This document shows positions 23,998 through 35,796 of a DNA stretch of 64,000 bases, piece by piece. Source of the stretch: Phlegmacium glaucopus (taxonomy: Eukaryota > Basidiomycota > Agaricomycetes > Agaricales > Cortinariaceae). Both the position numbers and the translations under genes were made by a program. The notes under the pieces are model-generated. The model had not been told where the DNA came from. It worked only from the letters and a program-made list of their open reading frames with translations, and did not search any database. Location: assembly GCA_015039465.1 (NCBI GenBank), contig MU130237.1, positions 620,001 through 684,000 on the forward strand. The letters are read 5' to 3'. Within the stretch, counting starts at the first letter, position 1. Each line of letters starts with the position of its first letter.

Positions 23998-24287
23998 GTT
24001 TGTGAGCAGTTCAGAGTGTGCAGACTACAGTCGGTGGGTATGAGAGCTGGCGAAAGCGGTCAAGACTGACCAGAGAGCCCTGCTCTCCTAGCATCAAGAA
24101 TGCTGAAAGCGGAAGAGGGTGGAGAGGCCAACATAAGCCACATGTGGTCAACAAAGCCAACTCCAATATTAGGCAAGGCTCCGCGACTCCACCTCGCTAA
24201 CGTCGCGCATTTTGTATAACAATTAGTATTTAAGTATCGACAGCTAGGCAGAATAACATAGGTATTTGGAATACATTTTACAAGTCT

Positions 24288-25257
24288 CTACTTGCATATA
24301 ACTACGAAGTTCCAGACTTTTGTGGCCCACGCTCCCAAGCTTTCCCAGCAAGATGGGTTCACTGATTCAGACGTATCGCCAGCGACACCGTGTACATAAT
24401 GGCTATGCTTGTGATTTAACAGAGATGGACAATTAGATGACCCTCTAGTTGACATGCCTTGAGACCAACCCACAGACGGATTCAATGTATTGAATGACCC
24501 CATTGTTTTATCCGTTCTGAAGGAAGAGCTGATTTTGAGTGAAGAAACACCTGGCCCGCCTCTTGAGTAATCATGATACAGTCCGAAATGGCCAATTCGA
24601 TGACCATCATGAGCCAGAGTAACCTCAGAATCTGCATCATCTGAAATTAAGTTGTCAAGATTCAGTAAAGAATGTCGTGGTTTGTATTGTGACGGAATAG
24701 GCGGCGTTGGTGGACGGTATTGCTAGAAGCGTGAGGATTCAGATAAACCAGAGGTGCATACTGACGGTTCATACTTGGTGCAAACGACGTTTTTGTGGAC
24801 ACGGAACATTCGAGGTTGATTGGGTGCCTGGCCTTAGGAAAGCCACTTCGTCACCACGGAGAGTTAAGTTGCCTCCCTCATGGTATTCTGACTAGAAGAG
24901 ATCCAAAAAACATGATAAGCAACATGAGGACAGCAGTGACATAAGATTTACCATGATCGATGATGGCAGCTCTGTCATGTCCATTTCGATGCGTTCCTCA
25001 GTGTCTATTGGTATTAGATGACTCGATCTAGCGGTCAGCCTTGGAGGAGGCATGCCAACTTGGTCCAAAACCTCGCGCCAATTGGGTGGCAGCTAATGAG
25101 ACATAATAAGATTCCAGGAAGAGGAGAAAGCACAAAAAATACGAACAGGTGGAACTTCTAGATCCAGATTTGGTTGTGTGGATGAGAGAAACGAAGCTTG
25201 AGGAGGGGACGGAGGGGGCGAGGGAACATAAGTAGGGACAGGCTTCCGGTAGCTCAT
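24288..25257 (-). CDS. Unknown protein
   Basis: Four exons read from the minus strand: MSYRKPVPTYVPSPPPSPPQ, then LPPNWREVLDQVGMPPPR with TEERIEMDMTELPSSIM, then YHEGGNLTLRGDEVAFLRPG, then an exon starting QYRPPTPPIPSQYKPRHSL and containing SDDADSEVTLAHDG. Splice sites are consistent (GT-AG, in phase), supporting a real gene of about 250 residues. It is Pro/Ser-rich and mostly disordered in appearance, with no domain I recognise. The tail (Cys, His, Trp-containing) is poorly structured. It follows the carrier gene on the same strand. Confidence 0.55.
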
Positions 25258-26070
25258 GCTGCGCTGCATTATAGTGCGGGTAGTAAAATATTAACAGAGA
25301 AAAGGGCTGAGGCTTGTGTGGCTCAAAATTCTCCCTTAAATTCGGGATGTGAGCGAGTGGCACAGTGGCCAAAGCCCTGTTGGCCTGAAAGCTAGCACGC
25401 CGTCCACCCCATTCAAAGCGCAGTTATAGGCTGTGAGTAGAACACGCCGTATCCATGCTGCCAAGATTATGTTTTAATTCTGTTAGGCAAGCAGTAGTCC
25501 CGAAGGCAGACTTCGTAAACTATCGATAATCAGTTGATGATGAAGTCTGCTCTCAAATATCATGTGACTTTGCTAAACAATAAATATGCATTTATCCTCT
25601 TCGGGGCACAGCATCCACATTGTCTACTACCTGGCAACAAACATATATCCGAACACTATCCTATGGCACAGCAGCTCACAGCGCTCAACTCATCCAACTT
25701 CACCACGCTCGTTTCATCGACCCCAGCAACCTCCAAACACAATTACGCACCACGTCCACTAAAAAAAACGGACCAAAAACGGCCTTATGACGGCCCTAAA
25801 AGACTGCCGGCTCCATTGGACATGTCAGATTAGATGGATAACGAGTCTACGATAAGAGATGTGGGAAGCAACACGTGATTAGTTTGGTTTTAGAACGGCT
25901 TGGTCGCGATATACATGCACATTGCCATGCAGACTAGGCAACTTAGTAGAGCATCAGATTCAGAGAAAGCAATGATCGATCATATGATCCACACGATCTT
26001 TCATTATCGATGAGATAAAAAGCGGTTAATGAAAAGTCCAATACTAAGCCCCTTCCCATAAGTCACTCAT
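25258..26070. other. Divergent intergenic region upstream of Argonaute
   Basis: About 810 bp between the unknown minus-strand gene and the Argonaute start. A 99-codon frame at 25534-25833 has no domain or splice support. Likely promoter DNA for both neighbours. Confidence 0.5.
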
Positions 26071-29000
26071 ATGCCTCCAAGAGCATCAGCTAGGGGTGCT
26101 CGTGGTGGGACAGGCCCCCCCCGAGGTGGTCGCGGTGCGGGTCCGCCACGCGGCGGCGGTCTTATACCCGTCGGATTACCATCTGCAGGATCACATATCA
26201 CCACCATCGGCGTCAAGAGACCAAACTTCGGTACAGGAGGTCGTGAACTCCCAATTTTCGTCAACTCTTTCGTGACAACTATACCGGAAGGTATCATACA
26301 TCACTATGACGGTAAGTTAGAAACAATGGTAGAAATCTATTGCAACTAACATTTTGGCTTTCTTTTTAGTCGGTCCGTGTATATCTTGAATGCATGCACT
26401 TGTCTGAAACCCTGACATGTCTCTAGTTATCCCCCCTGCCGAGAAGCAGCTACCAATACGTGTTAATATGGAGATCATCAAGCAGCTTCAGCTATTCACG
26501 GCTCCCGAGATTTTCACGCCTCGTGCTGTATACGATGGCCGAAAAAACCTCTTTGCTATTCGACAACTACCCTTTGGTCCTAGCAACTCTCATGAGGTAT
26601 CCTGGAATACCTGATGTAGCTTCATCGTCCATCTCATCTTTCTTCTTCAGTTCGAAGTTCCCTTGTCGGATGCTAGTGGTCGACCGCCTAAGACCTACGA
26701 AGTGAAAATTACAAAGGTTGCCGAGATAAACCCAGAGTACGCCCTCATTATCATTTCCTTTGTGTAGTGCTAATTTTTGGTGGTCAGAGTTCTCAGGCGC
26801 TTCATTTCAGGCGAACAATCGCATGACAATAGTGTTCTCACTGCAATCACTGTAGATATAACCAAGTTATTTCTCCTGTATTCGCTACTCATATATATTG
26901 TAGGCGTTAAATGTTGTCATCCGCATGGAACCCACCATGAACTACCCCTTCAACGTGAGGTCTTTCTTTACAGACCGGGAAACCAAGGATATTGGATCGG
27001 GCATCCAATTGTGGCGCGGGTACTTCCAATCTGTCCGCCCAGCCATTGGCCAAATGCTCATCAATGTCGACATATCGACTGCAACCATGTACAAAAGTGG
27101 ACCTCTTCTCCGTCTATGTCTTGATTTTCTCCGAAAAGACCATCCTTCCCATCTCGTCTCCCCCAAAACGAGTGAACGTGAATTCATGCGCCTCCACAGG
27201 TTCATCGGCGGCATGAGAGTCCTCACGGGTCCACCAGGGACTAGTAGTACTGGACTCCAAATAGGTCGCGTCGTCCGAAAATTGAATTCGACTGCCGCTA
27301 AAAATCTTAGATTTACACTCCGGGAAGGTGGCTCGATGTCGGTCGCAGATTACTTCCACAAAACATACAATCGACCCTTACAATTCCCAGATATTGGCTG
27401 TGTCGAGGTTGGTTCCTTTTTTAATAGGAAACCCGATGATAGTTTGACCATGTGTTAGGTTGGTTCGGGAGCTCTCATCCCCCTTGAGCTTTGCACTATT
27501 CCCCCAGGCCAAATAATGCGCAGACAGATTCCTCCCGAGAGGACCAAAGACGTCCTGGATTTTGCTACCAAGCGTCCACGTGATCGACTTGAAAGTATCA
27601 AAGCTGGATTGGCGGTAAGCTTCATTGATTGTGAGCGTGATGTTGTATTAAGTTGTGACAGGTTCTGGCGTACGGACAATCCGAGTATGTCCGCCAATTT
27701 GGCATGCATGTCGATACAAGCGGGCCGCTCAAAGTGCAGGCTCGAGTTTTGAAGCCTCCGACGCTGAGATATGGACCTACCAGCAAACAACCTACTATCG
27801 TGAGTTAATTGGCCCTTCGTGTCATGCCTTTTACTTCTCATTGGCAATAAATAAAAAAGGTACCAAATAATGGATCTTGGAACATGTAGGTTACAACCAT
27901 TTCTAGGTAGAGTAGATATTTTTGATTGTCTATTTTTGTGCAGGATGGATAAACGGTTCTACAAACCTCAACCAATCCATCGATGGGTCGTTGCCATTTT
28001 TGAGTCGCAGGCGAGATTCCCTCCTCCAGCAGTAAACGAGATGATGAAAGGTTTGATGGACGGCTGTCAAGAAGTTGGTAAGGATTCATCGCACTTCCGG
28101 AATTGGAACATAAGTTAACTTCGTTCATAGGGATAACCATTACCCCGACGAATATTGTTCGATATGTCAATGGGCAAGCTAATATTCGAGACCAGCTTCG
28201 TAGTATCGGGTCTGAATGCATTGCCAAACATCAGCATCCTCCGAATCTTTATGTGATCATCCTTCCGGAAGGTGGTAATGACATCTATACTGCCGTGAAG
28301 CAGTGCGTTGTTTTTTTTGTTTTCTATAAAAAAAATTATGACATTTTGTACTAGCTTTGGAGATATTGAGGTCGGTCTTGGACAACCGCATGCATGGCAT
28401 CTCCCGCTAAAATCTTAGGTTTTATAGATGGGAATCCCGACTCAATGCATGAAGAGTATAAAGTGTACGCGAGCAAAGCAACAATATTTTGCCAACGTTA
28501 GCTTAAAGTACATTTCTCCATTCCTTCTCCGAGTCTATCTCACTTGTCTATCATGATAGGATCAATGTTAAATTGGGTGGAATCAACACTATTCCTGACC
28601 CATCTTCTGTAGCTGTCCTGACGGATCCTAACTATCCAACCATGGTGATGGGTATGTATTTGTCTCTAATCTCTCCCAATCAGGGACTGACTGCTCATTC
28701 TCTTCAGGTGCTGATGTTATCCATCCTTCACCGGGTGCCGATGGTCGACCCTCTTTTACTGCGTTGGTCGGCAACGTTGACTCAGATACCGCGAAATATG
28801 TTGCAGGTGGGATTTCCATGACTGTATCGAGCCCAAATACCTAAATTGGTCCAGATTCACGAGTACAGGCTTCACGACAAGAAATGATTGCAGATTTAGA
28901 AGTTATGAGCAAAGTATACCTTTTTGCCAGGATACGGACACTAGTACCCCACTTACCATTATCCGCTCGCAGCATGTTTTGGGTATGTATATGCGGTATC

Positions 29001-30155
29001 GTGAGGTCGTGGAAAAAAAGGTCGGGGCATCGGCGGCTCCCAAACGTATCATATTCTACCGTGGTTCGTCTCTCTTTCCCCGTGTATACCTTGAATTTCG
29101 TCTGATCTGTACCTTTTGTAGACGGTGTTTCGGAGGGACAGTTTAAGCAGGTTCTAACTCTAGGTGCGCATTTTTCATCAATCTCTCCTTCGCCGTCAAT
29201 TGACCATAATAACAACTCCTTAGAATTGCCTTTATTGAAGAGTACTTGTTCTTCTTATGATATGCCTTGGTGCTAACTGCTGTGTTGCTTACAGAGGCTT
29301 GTAGTGATTTACGAATAGATCCTAAGATCACTATCATTGTTGTTGGCAAGCGGCATCACGTCAGGCTCGTCGATTCGTGCTTATTTATATTGCTCAACAA
29401 AGTTGACTCAGTTTCTTCTTTCCTCAGGTTCTTCCCGCAATCTGAGCGCGATGCTGATAAGAGCGGTAACTGCCCGGCTGGCACGGTCGTCGATCGCGAG
29501 GTAGCACATCCTACTGAATTTGACTTTTATCTCCAAAGTCACGGAGGTCTTCTGGGAACCAGTCGCCCCGCCCATTATTCAGTGCGTTGTCATTATTATC
29601 TCCGGCTACTTTTCCCTAATTCTTGAAATGCAGGTTTTATACGATGTGAGTTGATTTTCAATATGAATTTAGATAGTAATTGATGTTTTTTGTGTATTCG
29701 CGAAGGAAACCGGTTTCAAGTGCGTATTTGGGGTCATTTAGAGGTCTTGGTTTCTCTCTGACAATCACGTCGCTTTCAAGTGCTGATGCTCTCCAATCGC
29801 TGTCGTTTGCGTTATGTCATGTATATGCGCGGTCCACGCGTTCTGTATCTATTCCTGCTCCTGTATATTGTAAGGCATTGCATTTTCCTGCCCGAGATAG
29901 CTGTTACTAAATTACCTTTTAGACGCTGATATTGTTTGCTCTCGAGCTAAGAATCATTATGATCCGCAAGGTCGATGGGATTTGGCAGGTGATGACGGCG
30001 AAAGCTATCTGGACCCTGGAAAAGAACTTGACCGATTCCAGCAAGCGTTCAAGCCCTTGCATGCCAATCAAAAGGCCCTCATGTATTTCTCTGTACGTAA
30101 CATAATACGCGCCTGCTCGAACACATTTACTGATGATTTCTCATGGTTGCAGTAA
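26071..30155 (+). CDS. Argonaute (RNAi slicer)
   Basis: Small-RNA-guided silencing protein with roughly 20 exons. The N-terminus is Arg/Gly-rich (RGG-like), then N domain ([15 protein letters not shown]), PAZ ([16 protein letters not shown] to [17 protein letters not shown]), MID with the 5'-phosphate pocket pattern (IYTAVKHFGD, GIPTQCM, NVSLKINVKLGG) and PIWI. PIWI residues are GADVIHP (Asp, 28713), SRQEMI (Glu, 28881), [10 protein letters not shown] (Asp, codon split by the intron 29064-29121) and YYADIV (Asp, 29928), a DEDD tetrad as in budding-yeast Argonaute rather than the animal DEDH. KRHHVRFFPQ needs a GC-AG intron at 29365-29427. The protein ends MYFS followed by an intron and TAA. 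An RdRP lies at 50642-54777. Confidence 0.95.
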
Positions 30156-30413
30156 AATTCCAAATGTACGCCTGGTGTCGTATTCCTTTGCATTGTTTGT
30201 TGTTTTACATTCGGGATTACCTGCCCAACCTGATATCGACCCCCGTTTATCGAACTCGTTTTTATGTTTTGTGATGATCTGTACTGCTTAATTCTAGCCT
30301 TACTTTCGTGTTAGCATTTAACACTGTGTCACAGGACTCGAATCCTGATTTTAACATACTCTTCAATGTTTTTTAGCCCGAGCCCCGAGATACCCAAATA
30401 TGCAACACAATTT

Positions 30414-31169
30414 CTATTTACGAGTGGTGTTGCTCTCGCGGTTTAACCACCAAGATCCAGCGTTGAGGTAGGTTGCGTATGCCAACCAAGCACAGTAAGG
30501 GATGAGGAAATAAGTGGCCTTCCCGTTGGTAGGGGCATCCAGCATTTTCTGCCAGAACTCGATAATTAGATTCGAAAGGACAGCTAAATAAAGTACTTAC
30601 TGTCATATACCATGCTGTACCCGTCAGAAGGACGCTATCTGCGAGGGCAATTCCAGGCTGCACAGAGATGAATTTATTCAAGATGGGCCTGCCACCAATA
30701 CTTGTGACGACCATACCTGATGAGCGCCAAAGAAAATGGGGCTCCAGATACAATTCAAGCCAAGCTGCGCAAAGTAGAGGGCTAATCCGAGTGACAGATC
30801 CTTCCTGTAATTTATTCATCAACTGTAGACCTTCGATGGCTATGTGAACGTACCTATTCTGTTCAAGAAGTGTATTGTCTAATGCATCGACAGCGATGTG
30901 AGATGCATATCCCATTGACAAATATAATAACGCCCAGACATATGGGAAAACCTCACGAGGAGGAAGGCCAGGAGGACTGTAAAGATTCTACGGAATAAAT
31001 ACGAGTCTAAGAAGAGAAGTTACTACAATCTTACATGGTACCAGTTGCTGTTGGCGACCTTGGAAGCAGGAGACCCGCTAAGAAATCCGAGTGCGATGGG
31101 CAAACCAACGGCTGTGATAGGGTTGCGAGGGACAGCAAGAAGAATATTGGGAATGAATAGACCAGACAT
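30414..31169 (-). CDS. TspO/MBR (translocator protein) family membrane protein
   Basis: Five-helix membrane protein of the tryptophan-rich sensory protein / peripheral benzodiazepine receptor family, which binds porphyrins and is found in mitochondrial outer or other membranes. Spliced minus-strand exons read MSGLFIPNILLAVPRNP, SPPGLPPREVFPYVWALLY followed by LSMGYASH, then LGLALYFAQLGLNCIWSPIFF, and LIPYCAWLAYATYLNAGSWWLN, matching the P-P-x-x-x-F-x-x-V-W and N-x-x-W-S-x-x-F-F signatures. Saccharomyces cerevisiae lacks this gene, so function in this fungus is inferred only from family. Start at 31169, stop at 30414-30416. Confidence 0.9.
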
Positions 31170-31262
31170 AATAGTGAGTGCAAAGTCGGAATACGATGAG
31201 GAGGATATGAGACCCTCAAGTGAGCCATGACGTCATTGTGGTAGTTGCGTCATCAAAAGAAG

Positions 31263-31345
31263 AGGCACTGCCCGGAATCGAACCGGGGTTACAAGAAGTC
31301 GGAGATAATCAGAATCTTGAGTGATAACCGCTACACTACAGCGCC
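31263..31345 (-). tRNA. tRNA-Gln (CTG anticodon) with a short intron
   Basis: Minus-strand cloverleaf. The acceptor arm GGCGCTG pairs with CAGTGCC (one G-T pair); the D arm contains AGCGGTTATCA, and the T arm is CCCGG-TTCGATT-CCGGG. The anticodon stem CAAGA/TCTTG encloses TTCTGAT plus about 11 extra bases, so the anticodon is CTG with an intron at the usual place, one base 3' of the anticodon. It lies about 70-100 bp upstream of HIS4 on the opposite strand. Confidence 0.9.
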
Positions 31346-31413
31346 TTGGTACCGGTGATACAAAATTAATAAATAGTCTATATTAATATAATATACATAA
31401 TCTAATCTAATAA

Positions 31414-34097
31414 ATGATCAACCCTTTTTTTTCGTCGACCACAATGGCAACCTTTTTACCACTTGTCACAGAGGAAAACGTAGCTCTGTTCCAGTCTCTA
31501 AATCGCATCGGACCCATCATCATTGATGCTCACAACTCTTTCCCTCTTCCTGAAATCCCTCAGCATCCCTATCTACTCGTAGACCACACTACACCACTTG
31601 ACATCGACCTTGTAGCCGGCTGGCTTGATGAGGGAATGGAAAAGGTCATTGTGCCTCTGGCATGGGTAAAAGAGCTTACTGGCATAATCCCATCCGAACG
31701 TCTTCTCCTCCTCCTCGACATCGGGAACGTCAGCGCCGTTTCCGACAAAGTACGAAAAGGAGTGTCGGGCGTTCTACTGAAGACGCCTTCAATCGACTTT
31801 GATTTTATTTCATCGGTCTCCAAATTCTTTTCCGGCTCTGAAATATACATTCTTTCTCATTCAGCGTCGCCTCTACCCACCCTAGCAAATATCAGAGAAT
31901 TCCGATCCATCGGTGCCACTCTCGTCCTCCCCCAATCTCAGCTTACTCTCGATTCGAGTTCTAATTCTACATTGAACATTGCGGACGCATTCCTTGCCCC
32001 CATAGTATCCGATCGCTCCGATGGTCTATTCCCCACAGTTGTTTCTTCTCATACGGGCCATACACTTGGACTTGTCTACTCTTCTTTTGAGTCAGTCAAA
32101 GAAAGTATCATCTCCGGAAAAGGTGTATACCAGTCCAGGAAGCATGGCCTTTGGCGTAAAGGTGAATCATCGGGTGCGACTCAGGATGTTACCCGTATTC
32201 GACTTGACTGTGATTCCGACAGTCTCGAGTTTCGCGTTATTCAGCATGGTGCTGGTTTCTGCCATCTTAATCGGCAATCGTGTTTCAGCGAATCCACTGG
32301 TCTTCCCGCCCTCGAAACTGTTTTGAAGTCTCGTTTACAGTCTGCTCCCGAAGGCTCGTATACTAAACGCCTCTTTAATGACGCTGACCTCTTACGATCA
32401 AAAATAATGGAGGAGGCCGACGAATTGTGCCAGGCATCGACAAAGGAAGATGTTACTTTTGAAACGGCCGACCTTTTGTACTTTGCTTTGACAAAATGCA
32501 TTGCAACTGGAGTTAACATTGCAGATATCGAACGTTCGTTGGATCGAAAGGCAAAGAGAATTACCAGGAGACCTGGAAATGCGAAGCCACAATGGACATT
32601 GAAGGATCCAAGCATAGTTTCTACCCCCGGCAACGGACCCCCTCAAGAGCCAGACGATGGTCCAATTCGCATGCGCACTTCGGATCTGTCTACTACCTCG
32701 CCAGAGGCACGCGCTCAACTGCTCCGTAGACCTGTCTTAAAATCAGATGAAATGATTAGTAAAGTAAAGCCCATTGTGGATGCAGTTCGTACAAGAGGAG
32801 ACGAAGCGCTCATCGAATTTACCGCCAAGTTCGATAAAGCACAGATGACGACTACCGTCATCCTCCCGCCATTCGCGCCTGAAACAATGCAGATAAACAC
32901 AGATGTACGCAAGGCCATTGATGTAGCGTATGCCAATATTCGCAAATTCCATGAGGCACAGGCGGATGGTTCTACGCTCGTGGTGGAGACTATGCCTGGG
33001 GTTGTGTGTTCTCGCTTTGCCCGTCCCATCGCCCGCGTGGGCCTATACGTCCCTGGAGGTACCGCCATTCTTCCGTCGACTGCTCTCATGCTCGGAATCC
33101 CAGCGCAGGTCGCGGGATGTAAGGAAATGGTCTTGGCCACGCCACCAAGACCCGACGGAAGCATCTCACCAGAGGTCATGTACGTCGCACATTTGGTCGG
33201 TGCGTCGGCTATATTGAAAGCGGGTGGTGCTCAAGCGGTCGCCGCCATGGCATATGGAACCAAAACTGTCCCCAAGGTGGACAAGATTTTTGGACCAGGT
33301 AATCAATGGGTAACGGCTGCCAAGATGTTTGTACAGAATGATACGGATGCTCTGGTTTCTATTGATATGCCGGCAGGGCCCTCGGAAGTTCTTGTGAGTA
33401 TTACCTAGGTCAATCTTGAGTTTGTCGCCCCCCAAATCTAATACAAAGGTACGACAAGGTCATTGCTGATCATACCGCCAACCCTGCCTTCGTGGCAGCA
33501 GACCTACTATCGCAGGCAGAACACGGTGTCGACTCTCAAGTCGTGTTGGTCGCCGTAAACCTTACGCCCGAGCATCTCGCATGCATCGAGAAAGAAGTCG
33601 ACGACCAGGCGCACGCGTTGCCAAGAGTTGACATCGTCCGCCAGTCTATTAGCAAAAGTATCACTGTCAAAGCATCGACTGTTGATGAAGCGATTGCCTT
33701 TTCCAACGACTACGCGCCCGAACATCTTATTCTGCACCTAGAAAATGCTAGTCAAAAGGTAGCTTTGATCGATAATGCTGGAAGTGTGTTCGTAGGACCT
33801 TACACCCCTGAAAGGTAACCAGCTATTTTAAGATGTATCCACTCGGAAATGCTCACTTCTTCCCATAGCTGTGGTGATTATGCTTCTGGAACCAATCATA
33901 CTCTTCCTACGAATGGTTATGCCAGACAGTTCAGCGGTGTCAACACGCTCTCATTCCAAAAGCATATCACTTCCCAAGAAATTACAGCAGCTGGTCTGGG
34001 AGGCCTTGGACCTATCGTTGCAACCTTAGCTGACTGCGAAGGTCTGCAAGCTCATGCCAACGCAGTTCGAATTCGTCTGCGCGAATCAAGAGTGTAA
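31414..34097 (+). CDS. HIS4: Histidine biosynthesis trifunctional protein (PRA-CH / PRA-PH / histidinol dehydrogenase)
   Basis: Fused enzyme for steps 2, 3 and 9-10 of histidine synthesis. Three exons, the first nearly 2 kb. The PRA-CH domain has [18 protein letters not shown]; the PRA-PH domain has [12 protein letters not shown] and [11 protein letters not shown]; the histidinol dehydrogenase domain has [48 protein letters not shown] and GTNHTLPT, covering the zinc and catalytic positions. Start could be 31414 or the in-frame ATG at 31444, which gives a more typical N-terminus. Introns fall at about 33395-33461 and 33817-33869. Confidence 0.97.
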
Positions 34098-34268
34098 AAT
34101 GAATATATGGCTCCAACTTCCGCAGATATAAGGCATTAATCTGCCCGGTATATGCGGTATATTAAGGCGTCTATGGGCGGGTGTGAGTACGACGACGTAG
34201 CAAGTAGAAAACAACAAGTCTCTAAACGATAGCAAATAGCCCTTCAACCCTTTTACGGCTCCTAAAAT

Positions 34269-35717
34269 TTAGTTCGTGCGGTAAAGCGCACGTTTTGCTA
34301 CCTTGATAATAACAGGTGTATCAGGGAAAGCGAGTGTTTCCAGGTTGGTGGCATACTAGATAACATGCATGATCAGTAGCGGCGTAGATGTGGATATGGA
34401 CGGAACATACAGGCGTGGGAACGTCAGCACCAGTAACCCGCTCGACTGGGGCGTCGAGGTAGTCAAAGGCTTCACTCTCGACAATTTGGGCGCAAATTTC
34501 GCTTCCGACACCGAAAGCTGGGAAGCCACCTTCCACGATGACGAGGCTATACATACCCACAACTTTAGAGAGCCATTTAATTAATAAAACGAGCTTATCG
34601 TACCGGTTAGTCTTTTTCACAGACTTGATGATCGTGTCGATGTCAAGGGGACGGATACTTCGGAGGTTGATGACTTCAGCCTTAATGCCCTCCTTGGCAA
34701 GAGCCTCAGCAGCCTCCATACTGTGTGTGACCATCTTGCTGTGCGCGACGATAGTTACGTCGCTTCCTTCCCGCTCTACTTTGCATTTTCCAATAGGAAG
34801 GAGGAAGTTGTCCGACATAGCCTCCTGTGACATTGGGAAAGAAACACCGTACATCATCTCGTTCTCCAGGAAGACAACGGGGTTGGGATCACGAATTGCT
34901 GACTAACGAAAAAGTAATGAGGTATGGGGTTAAAAAAGAGGGAGGGGGGACGCGTTTACTTTGAGCAATCCTTTGCAATCTTCTGCACTCCAGGGGCTGA
35001 CGACCTTCAGACCGGGGATCGAACCGTACCAGGCTGCATAATCCTGGGAATGTTGAGCAGCAACGCCAGCAGCAGCTCCGTTGGGTCCACGAAACACGAC
35101 TGGACAAGGGACATTACCACCAGACATGTAGTAAGTTTTACCGGCCGAGTTGACTATTTGGTCAATAGCTTGCATCGCGAAGTTAAAGGTCATGAACTCG
35201 CAACTAGTTTTTTTTCTGATAAGGCAAATAAAAAGTCAGAGTTTTTAAGAACGTACATGGGACGAAGGCCCTGGAGCGCAGCGCCAACTGCCAAACCAGC
35301 AAAACCCATTTCTGTGATGGGAGTATCAACGACTCTCTTCTCGCCGAACTTATCCATAAGTCCTTTGGTGACCTAAATGAGTATTTTGAGTGCCTTATTC
35401 GTCATAGTCGTTGAATGGAGAGTGAGCGACCTTGTAGGCACCATTGTAACGAGCGACTTCTTCGCCGAGGATAAACACGGTCTCGTCACGGGTCATCTCC
35501 TCCTCCATGGCGAGATTGAGAGCATCACGGACAGTCATCTATTTGAAGAATAAGGTGGCGGGTGCAAAAGCGGTTTTTCACGACATACTGTGTTGTCATT
35601 GTCTGAGGTTGCATACGAGCGAGCCTTACAAAGAGCACGCCGTGAAAGGGTTGATGAGGTTGTGCGAGTAGTGTTGAGGAGAGGGGCGAGTCGGGAGAGG
35701 GCCAGACGAGAGACCAT
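34269..35717 (-). CDS. PDB1: Pyruvate dehydrogenase E1 component, beta subunit (mitochondrial)
   Basis: Beta subunit of the thiamine-diphosphate-dependent E1 of the pyruvate dehydrogenase complex, which links glycolysis to the TCA cycle. The N-terminus [19 protein letters not shown], rich in Arg/Ser/Thr, is a mitochondrial presequence. Mature blocks: [83 protein letters not shown] and [12 protein letters not shown]. Several short introns. Stop at 34269-34271. It shares a 79-bp divergent promoter with the reductase gene at 35797. Confidence 0.96.
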
Positions 35718-35796
35718 GGTCGTTCTGAGAGCGATGGACAGGTGGAAGGCGTTTCCTTTTTCAGAATTTACACATTGTGCCGGAGACAGCCGCAAG
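35718..35796. promoter_or_regulatory. Compact divergent promoter PDB1 / SDR
   Basis: Only 79 bp separate the two start codons, so the 5' UTRs and core promoters must overlap or be very short. No named motif is evident. Confidence 0.4.

Noticed and set aside
25534..25833. 99-codon plus-strand frame upstream of Argonaute
   Set aside because: No recognisable motif and no supporting exon structure; a shorter internal start (MAQQLTALNSS) is no better.
26300..26427. Seven-base microexon (TCGGTCC) in the Argonaute N domain
   Set aside because: It is possible in phase, but direct splicing of GAC-G to TT-ATC gives the simpler conserved reading DVIPPAEK; kept as a minor alternative only.
32241..33179. 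Long minus-strand frames within HIS4
   Set aside because: They are shadows of the HIS4 coding sequence, which is unambiguous on the plus strand.
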